The notes under the pieces: generated by a model
Databases searched by the model: none
The model's input: only the letters and a program-made list of their open reading frames with translations
What the model was told of the DNA's origin: nothing
Program-made: the position numbers and the translations under genes
NCBI RefSeq assembly: GCF_003862475.1
Contig: NZ_RRCO01000003.1
Coordinates: 1 to 64,000, forward strand
Reading direction: 5' to 3'
Source of the DNA: Lachnoanaerobaculum gingivalis
GTDB taxonomy: Bacteria; Bacillota; Clostridia; Lachnospirales; Lachnospiraceae
Length of the DNA stretch: 64,000 nt
Shown: in pieces, positions 62,698 to 64,000 of the stretch
How positions within the stretch are numbered: the first letter of the stretch is position 1
Layout: each line of letters begins with the position of its first letter

Positions 62698-63436
62698 TAA
62701 TCAACTCACTTCTCTTTTCAAATTTTACTTTGAAAGCAATCTTTAAATATTTAAAAGTTTGAAGAAGTGAATTTTGTGATTCACCTTCCTGTCTTGCTGC
62801 CCAATTGGAAGGAATCTCATGTATCTTAACCTTTAATCGTATAGGCTTTAATGCCGTTTCCAAAAAGAAAGGATGTTTTAACTCCTCCCATTTTATTCTC
62901 TGCATAAGCTTAGTAGGAGCAAGCCTATAACCAAATGTAATATCTGTAAGTTTTACACCATAAAAAACAGCAAACATCTTTTGAAAAAAGAAATTAAGGA
63001 TAAGTTTTATCTTACTATACCCTGCAAAGCTTCCCTTATGTAACCACCTTGATGCTGTAACCATATCGTTTGGAAATCTTTTACCCATTGCAATAAAATC
63101 TTTTACATTATGAGGATCCGTTTCCAAATCAGGAGCCATCATAAGTATATGACTTCCTGTAGATTTCATGAATCCGTCAGCAACTGCACCTCCTGCAAAA
63201 GGCCTCTTCTGATATAGAATATGAAGTGGTAATCCGGCTTCTTCGCACACCTTTTGGGATTTCTTTATAGCCTCTATACTCTCAGGTAGCGTACGGTCAC
63301 AAACTACTGCAATAAACTCTTTAATATCATTATGTTCACACTCTTCCAATATTATATCAACTGTTTGATTGAACGAAAAAGATTCATTCAATGTCGGAAG
63401 AATGATTGAGACATTTTTAAATTCTTTTGTTTCCAC
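62690..63436 (-). CDS. Family 2 glycosyltransferase (polyprenyl-phosphate type)
   Basis: A 248-residue GT-A fold glycosyltransferase with VSIILPTLNES at the start and the DxD-like region LMMAPDLETDPHNV. It resembles dolichol-phosphate mannosyltransferase and GtrB but lacks their carboxy-terminal membrane helices. It probably loads a sugar on undecaprenyl phosphate for GtrA and the GtrII-like protein. Confidence 0.88.
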   Translation of the reverse strand: METKEFKNVSIILPTLNESFSFNQTVDIILEECEHNDIKEFIAVVCDRTLPESIEAIKKSQKVCEEAGLPLHILYQKRPFAGGAVADGFMKSTGSHILMMAPDLETDPHNVKDFIAMGKRFPNDMVTASRWLHKGSFAGYSKIKLILNFFFQKMFAVFYGVKLTDITFGYRLAPTKLMQRIKWEELKHPFFLETALKPIRLKVKIHEIPSNWAARQEGESQNSLLQTFKYLKIAFKVKFEKRSELIND

Positions 63437-63444
63437 AATTCCTC

Positions 63445-64000
63445 CTAAATTTCCAAACTTATTTCTTCCAATTTGAATATAGACTTCAGCAACTTATTAT
63501 CCATTATTGTTGAACTTGCTCTCTTTGCCACAAAAATCCCTTCCGAGTCCTCTACTTTTATAGCTCTAACCAAGTTCTTATCTACTCCAAGTTTCTCGGC
63601 AATTATTATACCTACATCATACTTTGACAGAGCCTTATCAGATGAAATATTAACTATCGGATGCTTATCTCCCATTTCAATCAAATCCACAAGATAATCT
63701 GCAGCCTGTTTAAATGAAATAGTGGAGCGGTATGAATCACTGAACATGTCCATTCCGTCTCCGAACTTTAAATTCTCCACGATAGAATCGTAAAAATGTT
63801 TTTTAGCTGACAACAGACTTGTTCCTATCAAAAAAGGATAACGAACCACTTGATATCCATATGTATTTACTATTTTTTCTGCCAAAGCTTTTTGCTTTCC
63901 ATATGTATTTACAGGATTTGTTTTATCATCTTCTTTAAATACTTTTCCATCTATACTGTTGCCATAAACACTGTCAGATGACGGATAATAAAATGCACTA
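63445..64000 (-). CDS. NAD-dependent sugar epimerase/reductase (partial, cut by window end)
   Basis: The carboxy-terminal 184 residues of an extended short-chain dehydrogenase. The frame stays open to the window edge. Upstream of the methionine at 63885 it reads PSSDSVYGNS and the catalytic YGKQKALAE (YxxxK). RVVRYPFLIG-like and IVNISSDKALS segments support a nucleotide-sugar enzyme of the RmlD or CDP-sugar synthase type. It could be the final step for the dideoxyhexose, but the substrate cannot be read here. Confidence 0.82.
   Translation of the reverse strand, partial: SAFYYPSSDSVYGNSIDGKVFKEDDKTNPVNTYGKQKALAEKIVNTYGYQVVRYPFLIGTSLLSAKKHFYDSIVENLKFGDGMDMFSDSYRSTISFKQAADYLVDLIEMGDKHPIVNISSDKALSKYDVGIIIAEKLGVDKNLVRAIKVEDSEGIFVAKRASSTIMDNKLLKSIFKLEEISLEI

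Overview
The window (64 kb, AT-rich) reads as the chromosome of a low-GC Gram-positive anaerobe, most likely a Lachnospiraceae member. This is inferred from gene content and order: a SUF Fe-S operon with SufU, the run ireB-ruvX-DUF1292-rnj-mltG-like-trmR-trhP, Pta-AckA fermentation genes, T-box regulation, and strong purine-rich (GGAGG-type) ribosome binding sites. No rRNA, tRNA or CRISPR array was found.

Layout. 1-2694: an IS1634-type insertion sequence sitting inside an IS1182-type transposase gene, flanked by 283-bp direct repeats. 2695-7542: sufCBDSU (minus). 7718-9052: gdhA. 9219-10847: an IS1202/ISNCY-type element with a 26-bp target duplication abutting recO. 10829-21764: an eleven-gene minus-strand housekeeping run (ireB to recO) covering wobble-uridine modification, RNA decay, Era/RecO and an M16C peptidase. 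21861-30497: mtaB, a divergent HPr-like gene, thiI-nifS-rsmE-prmA, a 192-bp imperfect palindrome, rpmF, ackA-pta. 30680-33852: yesL and a GntR-kduI-kduD uronate module with three matching operator-like 12-mers. 33916-39133: an accessory, very AT-rich stretch with a GntR/ABC exporter set, an IS3 remnant and a small secreted-peptide cassette between two related two-helix membrane proteins. 39385-44381: typA and a class A PBP. 44427-47518: a predicted tryptophan ABC transporter behind a T-box leader. 47535-55715: MATE pump, Wzy-like polymerase, ptsI-ptsH, cdaR-cdaA (c-di-AMP) and two membrane proteins. 55870-64000: a surface-polysaccharide locus with CDP-3,6-dideoxyhexose genes (rfbFGH), an orphan Phd-like protein, and GtrII/GtrA/GT2 glycosylation genes, cut by the window end.

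How it works together. The long ireB-recO run has one clear promoter at its head (21795-21823) and its probable terminator (9150-9180) is now separated from recO by the IS1202-type element. thiI plus its adjacent cysteine desulfurase supply tRNA sulfur while the suf operon supplies Fe-S clusters used by enzymes such as MtaB. The c-di-AMP cyclase operon runs directly into ptsH-ptsI. The sugar locus combines nucleotide-sugar synthesis with a three-part polyprenyl-linked glycosylation module.

Best candidates for something undescribed: the 192-bp palindrome, the secreted-peptide cassette at 38252-39133, the long direct repeats around the IS1634-type element, the orphan Phd-like gene that appears to head the CDP-sugar operon, and the three-site operator of the kdu module. 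Functions are inferred from family motifs recalled without database searches.
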